Below, piece by piece: positions 46,445-54,368 of a stretch of DNA of 54,982 nt. Each line of letters starts with the position of its first letter. The stretch's first letter is position 1. The notes beneath the pieces are model-generated. The model saw only the letters and a list, made by a program, of their open reading frames with translations. It had not been told where the DNA came from and made no database searches. The position numbers and the translations under genes are program-made. Source of the DNA: an uncultured Alphaproteobacteria bacterium (GTDB taxonomy: Bacteria > Pseudomonadota > Alphaproteobacteria > HIMB59 > GCA-002718135); contig CABYHL010000006.1 of the NCBI GenBank assembly GCA_902518895.1, positions 1 to 54,982 on the forward strand. The letters run 5' to 3'.

Positions 46445-47122
46445 TTGGATAATATTATTTTACTAACCAACAAAATATATGGGGAAAGCATATTTGAAGA
46501 TCTTATAAAATCTAATTTGCCTTATAAATTTGTACTCATAAAAAATAAAAATAAATTTACTCTAAAAAAAATACAGAAACTCAAACCAAAATATATTTTT
46601 ATTCCTTTTTGGTCTTCAATTATAAGTAGAAGTATTTATTCAAATTATACTTGTATTAATTTTCATATTAGTGATTTGCCTTTTGGAAGAGGTGGTAGTC
46701 CTTTACAAAATTTGATAATTAAGAATTTTTCAAAAACAAAAATTTCAGCATTTAAATGTAATGACATATTAGATGGAGGAGATATATATTTAAAAAAAAA
46801 TTTAAATCTTAAAGGATCTGCAGAAAAAATTTTTAGAAATTCATCTAAAATTATATTTGAAATGATCTGTGAAATTTTAAAAAAAAATATACTACCTAAA
46901 CCTCAAAAAGGTAAAGTTTTTAAATTTAAAAGAAGAGAGCCTAATCAAAGTAATTTAAAAAATATTAAAGATTTAAAAATCATGTATAACATGATTAGAA
47001 TGTTAGATGCTGAAGAGTATCCTAAATCTTATTTGGAAACTAAACATTTTAAATTTGAATTAACTAATGCAAAATTGTATAAAAAAGAATTAATAGCTTC
47101 AGTAAAAATAAAAAAAAAATGA
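46445..47122 (+). CDS. Formyltransferase-family protein in the Pse locus
   Basis: A 225-residue protein of the Fmt/PurN-like fold. The catalytic triad is visible as Asn72, His74 in INFHISDLPFGRGGSPL, and Asp110 in LDGGDIY. Such enzymes use N10-formyltetrahydrofolate to formylate an amino group, as on 4-amino-4,6-dideoxy sugars. The start is TTG at 46445 with AGAG 7 bases upstream; no ATG fits the frame. The stop overlaps pseI by four bases. Coupled with the deacetylase, it suggests an N-formylated Pse derivative. Confidence 0.85.
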   Translation: MDNIILLTNKIYGESIFEDLIKSNLPYKFVLIKNKNKFTLKKIQKLKPKYIFIPFWSSIISRSIYSNYTCINFHISDLPFGRGGSPLQNLIIKNFSKTKISAFKCNDILDGGDIYLKKNLNLKGSAEKIFRNSSKIIFEMICEILKKNILPKPQKGKVFKFKRREPNQSNLKNIKDLKIMYNMIRMLDAEEYPKSYLETKHFKFELTNAKLYKKELIASVKIKKK

Positions 47123-48159
47123 AAATAGAAGATATAAATATAGGTTTAGATCACCCGCCTGTAATAATTGCAGAAATGTCTGGTAATCATAATAATTCAT
47201 TAGAAAAAGCATTAGAGTTAGTTGAAATTGCGGCTAAAAGTGGGGCAAATATATTAAAACTTCAAACTTACAAACCAGAAACAATGACCATAAATTGTAA
47301 AAATAAATATTTCCAAATTAAAGATAAAAAAAGCCCTTGGTATGGGAGATATTTATTCGAATTATATCAAGAAGCAAATACTCCATGGGAATGGCATAAA
47401 GAAATAATATTTCAAGCCAAAAAATTAGGTTTAATAACCATAAGCACTCCTTTTGATGAAACGTCAGTTGATTTTTTAGAAGATCTTGGAGTGCCAGCTT
47501 TTAAGATTGCTTCATTTGAAAATAATGATTTTAATTTAATAAAGAAAATTTGTAATAAAAATAAACCTATAATTTTGTCTACTGGTTTATTAAGTTTATC
47601 AAAATTATCTGAAGTTTATGAGTTTTTAAAAATTAATTTACGTGATAATTTTGCATTATTAAAATGCACTAGTAATTATCCATCTGATCCAAAAGATAGC
47701 AACATATTAACAATCCCAAATATGAGAAAATTATTTTCTTGTGAAATTGGACTTTCTGATCACACTCTTGGGATTGGAGTGCCTATTGCATCTGTCGCAT
47801 TAGGAGCAAGTATAATAGAGAAACATTTTATTAAATCTAGAAAATTAGGTGGGCCAGACGCTTCTTTTTCTTTAGAGCCAAATGAATTAAAAGATTTAGT
47901 TACGCAATCGAACATTGCATGGAAATCACTAGGAAAAATAAATTATTCTATAACTAATAACGAAGCAAATTCTCTTCAATTTAAAAGATCCATATTTATA
48001 ACTGAAGATATAAATAAAAATGAATTATTAACAAAAAAAAATTTAAGAATTATAAGACCAGGCCATGGTTTAGACCCAAAGTACTTTGACATTATACTCG
48101 GAAAGAGAGTAAAAAAATCTGTGAAAAAAGGAACTCCTTTTTCTTGGAGTTTAATTTAA
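47119..48159 (+). CDS. pseI: Pseudaminic acid synthase
   Basis: PseI condenses the 6-deoxy-AltdiNAc with PEP to give Pse. The NeuB-like barrel (about 1-280) shows IAEMSGNHNNSLEKAL, LQTYKPETMTI, STPFDETSVDFLEDLGVPAFKI and SDHTLGIGVPIA. A C-terminal SAF antifreeze-like domain (about 285-346) has FKRSIFITEDI and IRPGHGLDP. The HNNS/PETMT pattern favours PseI over NeuB or LegI. Length is 346. Two further residues of substrate preference cannot be judged. Confidence 0.92.
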   Translation: MKIEDINIGLDHPPVIIAEMSGNHNNSLEKALELVEIAAKSGANILKLQTYKPETMTINCKNKYFQIKDKKSPWYGRYLFELYQEANTPWEWHKEIIFQAKKLGLITISTPFDETSVDFLEDLGVPAFKIASFENNDFNLIKKICNKNKPIILSTGLLSLSKLSEVYEFLKINLRDNFALLKCTSNYPSDPKDSNILTIPNMRKLFSCEIGLSDHTLGIGVPIASVALGASIIEKHFIKSRKLGGPDASFSLEPNELKDLVTQSNIAWKSLGKINYSITNNEANSLQFKRSIFITEDINKNELLTKKNLRIIRPGHGLDPKYFDIILGKRVKKSVKKGTPFSWSLI

Positions 48160-48165
48160 AAAAAA

Positions 48166-49944
48166 TTATAGATTTATTAGATCTTTATATTTCAATTCAT
48201 TTGATATTTGATTATTTTCAATTTTAAAAATTTTATCACAATTTTTTAAAATACTAAATTTATGAGAAATAATAATAATTGTTTTTTGTTTTCTAAATTT
48301 ATTTAATTCATTTATAATTTCTTTTTCAGTTTCATTGTCAAGAGCACTAGTTGATTCATCTAAAACTAATATATCTCTATCAAAATAAAAAGATCGGGCT
48401 AATGATATTCTTTGCTTCTGGCCTCCAGATAACTTCACACCGTTTTCTCCAATAATTGTATCTTCATTGTCAGGTAAACCCTTTACATAATTAAAAATAT
48501 TAGATTGTTTCATGGAAGTGCTTATTTTATTATCTTCAATATTATTATCATTTATGCCAATAGCTATATTTTTTTTAATTGAAGTATTAAGTAGATTAGA
48601 ATTTTGAGGAAGATATGCAAATAATTCTTTATAAAATAATTCGTTAACACTTTTATTATTTATTAAAATTTTTCCTTTAGTTGGTTTTAATAAACCAAGT
48701 ATAATATCAATTAAAGTTGTTTTACCTGAGCCTGAAGATCCAATGATTCCAATAGTTTCATTTTTATTTATAGACAGATTTATATTTTTAAGGATATAAT
48801 TATTATTTTCCTCATATTTATAGTAAATATTTTTAAGTTTTAAATTTTCAAAATTAATTTTCTCTTTTTGGTTATTATCTTCTTCACTTTTAAATTCATT
48901 AAAATTATAATTAGAAAAATCTTTGTGTAGGATTGAAATTGCATTTTTGCCATAACTTAACTGACTTAATGATAAAATAAATTGATTAACTATTGGTAGC
49001 AATCTCAATGCAGCTAGAGAAAATATAGTAATAATAGGAACTATATTTTCTAAATCATATTCTAACATTATCATTATAACAACAGTGGATATTAAAAAAA
49101 AAACTATTATTAGCTCTAAAATATATCTGGGTGAAGTAGAAATAACTAAAAATTTTGTATTATTATTAGCAATTTTTTTTGCACCATTAATTATTAAGTT
49201 ATAAAAGTAATTTTGGTATCCAAAAAGTTTGTTTTCTTTAAAAGTACTGAAAAATTCTCTAACTCCCTGCATCATTTCTCTATCACCTTCGTTTGCATTT
49301 CTTCCATATAATTTTATTTTTTCAAGAAATGTGACTCTGTATATTAATATTAATAAATAAAATAAAATTGCTAATATCGACAAAATTAAAAAGTTATGTA
49401 ATGCAAGATAAATAATTATAATAATTCCAATAATTGCATCACTAAGAATTTTTAATATAGATTTAAGTACTGCGCCATATACATTTAGGTAAGCTCCAAT
49501 AGAAGTTAAATATAGTGAAGAGTCGTTCTTTATATAATCTTCATATTCCATATTTTGGTAACCTTTTAAAAGTTTTTCTCTTAGATATATTTCTCTTTGA
49601 TAAGAAAAGTTTGTAATCTTGTAATTTATGAAAATTATGATTATAGATTTAAAAAGAAATACTAAAAAAATAATAACGCCTATAACAATAAGTATATTTT
49701 CCTTTGTTAAATTCAATTTTAAAAAATTAATTAAATAAATAATATTATTATTAAATATTAATTTGTCAGAAATTATCAAGGTTGTATAAAAACCAATTAG
49801 TCCTAGTCCCGCTAAATCTAAAAAGGATGAAATTAATGTTAATGATAAAATTGTTATATATTTAGTAAACTTAATATTAGTTAAATCATAAATTTTTTTT
49901 ATATATTTTTTATTACTTAATTTAGAAAAATTTTCATCACTCAT
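48166..49944 (-). CDS. ABC transporter with fused permease and ATPase (MsbA/PglK-like)
   Basis: A 592-residue half-transporter. About six membrane helices lie in residues 20-330. The ATPase follows with Walker A GSSGSGKTT, signature LSGGQKQRISLARS, Walker B ILVLDESTSALD and the switch histidine in IIISHKFS. Similar fused transporters flip lipid-linked oligosaccharides (PglK) or lipid A (MsbA). Its place beside glycan genes and its overlap with rmlA suggest it exports the product of the island. It acts as a dimer at the inner membrane. Confidence 0.88.
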   Translation of the reverse strand: MSDENFSKLSNKKYIKKIYDLTNIKFTKYITILSLTLISSFLDLAGLGLIGFYTTLIISDKLIFNNNIIYLINFLKLNLTKENILIVIGVIIFLVFLFKSIIIIFINYKITNFSYQREIYLREKLLKGYQNMEYEDYIKNDSSLYLTSIGAYLNVYGAVLKSILKILSDAIIGIIIIIYLALHNFLILSILAILFYLLILIYRVTFLEKIKLYGRNANEGDREMMQGVREFFSTFKENKLFGYQNYFYNLIINGAKKIANNNTKFLVISTSPRYILELIIVFFLISTVVIMIMLEYDLENIVPIITIFSLAALRLLPIVNQFILSLSQLSYGKNAISILHKDFSNYNFNEFKSEEDNNQKEKINFENLKLKNIYYKYEENNNYILKNINLSINKNETIGIIGSSGSGKTTLIDIILGLLKPTKGKILINNKSVNELFYKELFAYLPQNSNLLNTSIKKNIAIGINDNNIEDNKISTSMKQSNIFNYVKGLPDNEDTIIGENGVKLSGGQKQRISLARSFYFDRDILVLDESTSALDNETEKEIINELNKFRKQKTIIIISHKFSILKNCDKIFKIENNQISNELKYKDLINL

Positions 49945-50822
49945 ATTTTTTTTAACAAATCTTTGATATAATATGTATAATTATTTTGCGGATATTTGCT
50001 TATTAATTTAGTCAAACTTTTTTTATTTATAAAACCATTTCTAAAAACTACTTCTTCTATACAACCTATTTTTTCTTTTTGCCTATTTTCAATAATTTTT
50101 ATAAAATTACTAGCCTCTAGTACATTATCTGGATTTCCTGCATCTATCCAAGCATAACCTCTACCTAAATTTGCTGCTTTAAGTTTATTTAACTTTAAAT
50201 ATTTTCTATTAATCTCAGATATTTCAAGTTCATTACGTTTAGAAGGTTTAAGTTTTTTTGCATACTTTATAACATTACTATCAAAAATATATAGGCCAGT
50301 AATAATATTATCAGAGTTTGGATTTTTTGGTTTCTCCTTAATTGATTTAATTATATTATTTTTACCAAATTCAATCACTCCAAACTGACTTGGATTTTGA
50401 ACTTTATAAGTAAAAATTGTTGCTCCAATATTTTCTCTTATTGAAGAAAGAATTTTTTCTTTAAGACCTTGACCATAAAATATATTATCGCCCAGTATCA
50501 ACATAGTAGAAGAGTTATGAATAAAATCTTCTGCAATTAAAAATGCTTCGGCTATACCATTTGGCTTTAATTGAGCTTTATAGCTAATTTTTACTCCTAA
50601 TTTGCTCCCATCACCTAATAAATTTTTAAATGCTTTTTCATCCCTTGGGTCATGAATAATTAATATATCCTTAATTTTTGCTAATAATAATATTGATAAT
50701 GGATAATAAATAAGTGGTTTATCATAAATAGTAATAAGTTGTTTAGATGTACCTAATGTTAATGGAAATAACCTAGTCCCTTTACCACCAGCCAATATTA
50801 TGCCTTTTATTTTTTTTTTCAT
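49941..50822 (-). CDS. rmlA: Glucose-1-phosphate thymidylyltransferase
   Basis: RmlA forms dTDP-glucose. The 293-residue sequence opens GIILAGGKGTRLFPLTLGTSK and has PLIYYPLSILLLAKI, LGDGSKLGVKISY, LILGDNIFYGQGL, ITGLYIFD and GYAWIDAGNPDNVLEAS, all expected. It overlaps both the ABC transporter downstream and rmlB upstream by four bases (ATGA), which makes a tight rmlB-rmlA-ABC unit. Confidence 0.95.
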   Translation of the reverse strand: MKKKIKGIILAGGKGTRLFPLTLGTSKQLITIYDKPLIYYPLSILLLAKIKDILIIHDPRDEKAFKNLLGDGSKLGVKISYKAQLKPNGIAEAFLIAEDFIHNSSTMLILGDNIFYGQGLKEKILSSIRENIGATIFTYKVQNPSQFGVIEFGKNNIIKSIKEKPKNPNSDNIITGLYIFDSNVIKYAKKLKPSKRNELEISEINRKYLKLNKLKAANLGRGYAWIDAGNPDNVLEASNFIKIIENRQKEKIGCIEEVVFRNGFINKKSLTKLISKYPQNNYTYYIKDLLKKI

Positions 50823-51829
50823 AAATTAATCTTACAATTTAGATACCAGTTAATAGTTTTTTTTATTCCAGTATCAAAGTTTACTTTAGGTTTCCAATTG
50901 AGCTTATTCATAATTTTTTTTGAATTAAGAGAATATCTATAGTCGTGCCCTGGTCTATCCTTTACAAACTGAATTAATTCAGAAAATTTTTTGATATCAT
51001 TATTTTTTTTTATAATTTTTTTATCAAGATAATTACAAATTTTTTTTGTAATTACAATATTTTGTAATTCATTTTTACCACCAATATTAAATGTTTCATT
51101 TCTGTATTTGCTTGATAAAATTTTTTTTATTGCACTAATGTGATCATCAACATATATCCAATTACGAATTTGATCTCCTTTACCATAAATAGATATTTTT
51201 TTATTTGTAATAATTTTATTTATGATATTTGGAATTAATTTTTCTTTATTTTGATATGGTCCGTAATTATTACCGCAATTAGAAATTAAGTATGGTAATT
51301 TATAAGTTCTGCCCCATGCTCTAACAAGATGATCGGAGCTGGCTTTAGTTGCTGAATATGGAGAACTTGGAAGGTAAGGAGAATTTTCAGAAAAAGATTG
51401 ATCATTTTTTTTTAAATCTCCATAAACCTCATCTGTAGAAATATGATAAAAAACGAATGTTTTTTTTAATTTGTTACTTAGATTATTATAATATTTAAGT
51501 GAACATTCTAATAGATTAAAAGTTCCAAGTATATTAGTTTCTATAAATTGTTTTGAACTTGTTATGGAATTATCTACATGTGTTTCAGCAGCTAGATTTA
51601 AAATTTTATTAGGCTTATGATAATTAATTAATTTTAATATTGAATTTTTATTATTAATATCAGTTTTATTAAAAATAATTTTTTTTCTTTTTGCTAGCTC
51701 TTTTATTTCTTTTTTATTACTGGCATATGTCAGTTTATCTAAAACTATTATTTTATGATTAGACTTAATTAAATCTTTTACTAAATTAATTCCAATAAAA
51801 CCAGCACCTCCAGTGATAAGTAATTTCAT
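50819..51829 (-). CDS. rmlB: dTDP-glucose 4,6-dehydratase
   Basis: RmlB turns dTDP-glucose into dTDP-4-keto-6-deoxyglucose. The 336-residue SDR shows GGAGFIGINLVKDL, LAAETHVDNSI, HISTDEVYGDL with the catalytic Asp-Glu, YSATKASSDHLVRAWGRTY, and DRPGHDYRY, the family's end motif. It abuts the mmsA stop with no gap. No rmlD lies in the window, so the final sugar may not be rhamnose. Confidence 0.95.
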   Translation of the reverse strand: MKLLITGGAGFIGINLVKDLIKSNHKIIVLDKLTYASNKKEIKELAKRKKIIFNKTDINNKNSILKLINYHKPNKILNLAAETHVDNSITSSKQFIETNILGTFNLLECSLKYYNNLSNKLKKTFVFYHISTDEVYGDLKKNDQSFSENSPYLPSSPYSATKASSDHLVRAWGRTYKLPYLISNCGNNYGPYQNKEKLIPNIINKIITNKKISIYGKGDQIRNWIYVDDHISAIKKILSSKYRNETFNIGGKNELQNIVITKKICNYLDKKIIKKNNDIKKFSELIQFVKDRPGHDYRYSLNSKKIMNKLNWKPKVNFDTGIKKTINWYLNCKINL

Positions 51830-53317
51830 TTAGTTTGTAGGCATTTTAAATTCAGGTCCAGAATTTATACTTTTAGGCCACCTAGATGTTATAGTTTTAA
51901 GTTTTGTATAAAAATGCACACCTTCCATTCCGTGCATTGCATGATCACCAAATAATGAATTTTTCCATCCTCCAAAACTATGAAATGCCATTGGAACTGG
52001 AATAGGAACATTTACCCCAACCATTCCGATTTTACTATTAGTTGTGAAGTGTCTAGAAATTTCACCGTCAGAAGTATAAATACTTGTTCCATTTCCAAAC
52101 TCGTGATCATTAACAAGCTTTAAAGCTTCATCATATGATTTGGCCCTTACTACGGACAATACTGGACCAAAAATTTCCTCTTTATAGATTTTCATTTGAT
52201 TATTAACATTATCGAATAAGGTAGGGCCAATAAAATAACCATTTTCATAACCTTGAATTTTAATATTTCTACCATCTAGCAACAAATGAGCACCTTCTTT
52301 TTCTCCTGTATCAATATAGTTTAGAATTTTTTCTTTATGCTCTTTAGATATTACTGGACCCATTTCAGAGGAAGAGTCAGTCCAAGGCGCAACTTTAAGA
52401 GTTTGAGCTTTATTAGATATTTTGTCAACAAGACTATCTGCAATTTCACCAACAGCTACAGCCACAGATACTGCCATACATCTTTCACCTGCTGATCCAT
52501 AGGCTGCACCTATGATTCCATCAACAGCCTGATCTAAATTTGCATCAGGCATTACGACAAGATGATTTTTTGCACCTCCTAGGGCTTGTACTCTTTTTCC
52601 ATTTAAAGCTGATTTTTCATATACATATTTAGCAATAGGTGTTGAGCCAACAAAACTAACTGAACTGATGGAACTTTCGTCTAAAATCATATTTACAATA
52701 TCTTTATCACCATTAATTACATTGAATACTCCATCAGGTAAACCAGCCTCCGAAAATAATTCTGCTAATTTAATACTGCAGGATGGATCTTTTTCAGAAG
52801 GTTTTAAAATAAACGAGTTACCACAAGCAATAGATATAGGATACATCCACATTGGAACCATTGCTGGAAAATTAAAAGGGGTAATTCCAGCAGTTATGCC
52901 TAAAGGCTGCCTTATTGACCATGAATCAATATTAGTTCCAACATTTTGAGAAAATTCACCTTTAAGTAAATGCGGTATGCCTGTAGCAAATTCAACTACT
53001 TCCATACCTCTAATTACAGAACCTTTAGCATCTTCAAGTGTTTTTCCATGTTCTTCCGAAACAATAGTAGCAAGAGTTTCAATATTTTTTTCCAAAATTT
53101 CTTTGTATTTTGATATTATTCTAGATCTTTTTAGGGGTGTAAATTCAGACCATGCTAAAAAAGCTTTTTTAGAACTGTTTAAAGTACGTTCAAAATCTTC
53201 TGTTGATGATAAAACAACATTACCAATTTTTTCTCCTTTTGAAGGATCATTTATATCAAGAAAATTTTTTGAATAGCATATTGATGATCCGTCAATATAA
53301 TTTTTTACTGTTTTCAT
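51830..53317 (-). CDS. mmsA: Methylmalonate-semialdehyde dehydrogenase (CoA-acylating)
   Basis: MmsA oxidises methylmalonate semialdehyde, or malonate semialdehyde, to propionyl- or acetyl-CoA in valine, beta-alanine and inositol breakdown. The 495-residue aldehyde dehydrogenase shows GITPFNFPAMVPMWMYPIS, VGSTPIAKYVYE, GGAKNHLVVMPDA, the nucleophile Cys in GSAGERCMAVS and NPYGNG-type EFGNGTSIY. Its location between glycan genes is odd: rmlB abuts its 3' end, and its 5' end lies inside the LAB_N gene by 26 bases. Functional linkage to the glycan is not evident. Confidence 0.93.
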   Translation of the reverse strand: MKTVKNYIDGSSICYSKNFLDINDPSKGEKIGNVVLSSTEDFERTLNSSKKAFLAWSEFTPLKRSRIISKYKEILEKNIETLATIVSEEHGKTLEDAKGSVIRGMEVVEFATGIPHLLKGEFSQNVGTNIDSWSIRQPLGITAGITPFNFPAMVPMWMYPISIACGNSFILKPSEKDPSCSIKLAELFSEAGLPDGVFNVINGDKDIVNMILDESSISSVSFVGSTPIAKYVYEKSALNGKRVQALGGAKNHLVVMPDANLDQAVDGIIGAAYGSAGERCMAVSVAVAVGEIADSLVDKISNKAQTLKVAPWTDSSSEMGPVISKEHKEKILNYIDTGEKEGAHLLLDGRNIKIQGYENGYFIGPTLFDNVNNQMKIYKEEIFGPVLSVVRAKSYDEALKLVNDHEFGNGTSIYTSDGEISRHFTTNSKIGMVGVNVPIPVPMAFHSFGGWKNSLFGDHAMHGMEGVHFYTKLKTITSRWPKSINSGPEFKMPTN

Positions 53318-53615
53318 TGGTATTCTTATATATTAAAAACAGATTTCTTGAATAAATAATTATACCAATAGCTTGTGCAAGCATAAAAGGGAAACTTCCA
53401 ATATGGTGTGCATATACTAGTGTAATTAAACCGCCTAAAAGACTACACCACCAAAATCCTATTGGAATTATACTTGTTTTTAATTTTTCTGTATAAAACC
53501 ATTGTATAACCCATCTACTGAAAAAAATTAATTGACCTAAGGTTCCAAAAGATACCCATAGTAATTCACTTAATGAAAGGTTATACAAACCTATTGAACC
53601 TAATATATAATTCAT
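53292..53615 (-). CDS. Stand-alone LAB_N membrane protein
   Basis: A 107-residue membrane protein matching the N-terminal domain found on some lipid-A-disaccharide synthases (LAB_N). Three or four helices are visible, with FFSRWVIQWFYTEKLK and IPIGFWWCSLLGG as the family core. A complete lpxB lies at 22132-23259, so this is not a broken lpxB. LAB_N proteins are often coupled with family 2 glycosyltransferases, as here, and may help move a lipid-linked sugar. It overlaps the glycosyltransferase by four bases. Confidence 0.85.
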   Translation of the reverse strand: MNYILGSIGLYNLSLSELLWVSFGTLGQLIFFSRWVIQWFYTEKLKTSIIPIGFWWCSLLGGLITLVYAHHIGSFPFMLAQAIGIIIYSRNLFLIYKNTNENSKKLY

Positions 53616-54307
53616 TGATTTTTAATTTTATTAATCATAATTTTTACTTTTATCATATCTCTAATCCCATGTATTAATCTTTTTAAAGTACCATATTTTG
53701 AAAGACCATGTAACCTTCGCCTGTGATTAACATTAACAAAAAAAGTATCATAACCTGATCCACTGTAAAGTGCAGGAAGAAATCTATGCATGCCATCAAA
53801 AAAATCAAAATTTAAAAATACTTTTTTTTTGAAAACTTTTAATGAACACCCCGTATCTAAACAATTATCATTTAGAATTTTAGATCTTATATAATTGGCT
53901 ATCTTAGATGAAAAAATTTTAATTATACTATCTTTCCTTTTTTCTCTTATTCCACCCACTAAATAATAGTTATTAGAATTCGTATAAATTTCAATTAATT
54001 TTGGAATATCTGCAGGATCATTTTGACCATCACCATCAATAGAAATTATGTTTTCATACTTTGATTTTGTTATGCCGTAATACAATGAAAAACTCTGACC
54101 TTTATTTGTGTTATTTCTATGTAAAATTATTTTATTTAAAAGATTATTTCTTAGCAAGTTTTCTCGTAGATCATCTGTACTACAATCATCAATTAAAATA
54201 ATCTCATAGGGAAAATTTAAATTATCTAAATTAAAAATTATTTCATTAATTAAAGAAACTATATTTTTGCTTTCATTATAAATTGGAATTATTATTGAAA
54301 AATTCAT
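53612..54307 (-). CDS. Family 2 glycosyltransferase, dolichol-phosphate-mannose-synthase type
   Basis: A 231-residue GT2 enzyme. It begins FSIIIPIYNESKNIVSLINE, then EIILIDDCSTDDLREN, and the metal-binding region SIDGDGQNDPADIPKLIEIY. NRRRLHGLSKYGTLKRL-type NHRRRLHGLSKYG closes the domain. No membrane helices follow, unlike ArnC or GtrB. The likely acceptor is a polyprenyl phosphate, with the neighbouring LAB_N protein as membrane partner. Divergent from the partial formyltransferase. Confidence 0.87.
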   Translation of the reverse strand: MNFSIIIPIYNESKNIVSLINEIIFNLDNLNFPYEIILIDDCSTDDLRENLLRNNLLNKIILHRNNTNKGQSFSLYYGITKSKYENIISIDGDGQNDPADIPKLIEIYTNSNNYYLVGGIREKRKDSIIKIFSSKIANYIRSKILNDNCLDTGCSLKVFKKKVFLNFDFFDGMHRFLPALYSGSGYDTFFVNVNHRRRLHGLSKYGTLKRLIHGIRDMIKVKIMINKIKNQ

Positions 54308-54368
54308 CTCTATTAGGATATTATATTTATTTTATATTAAATATACTTTATTTAAAGCCTTACAATAT

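Noticed and set aside
53292-53615. LAB_N gene as a fragment of a broken lpxB
   Set aside because: An intact lpxB is present at 22132-23259, and LAB_N has its own start, stop and full-domain length.
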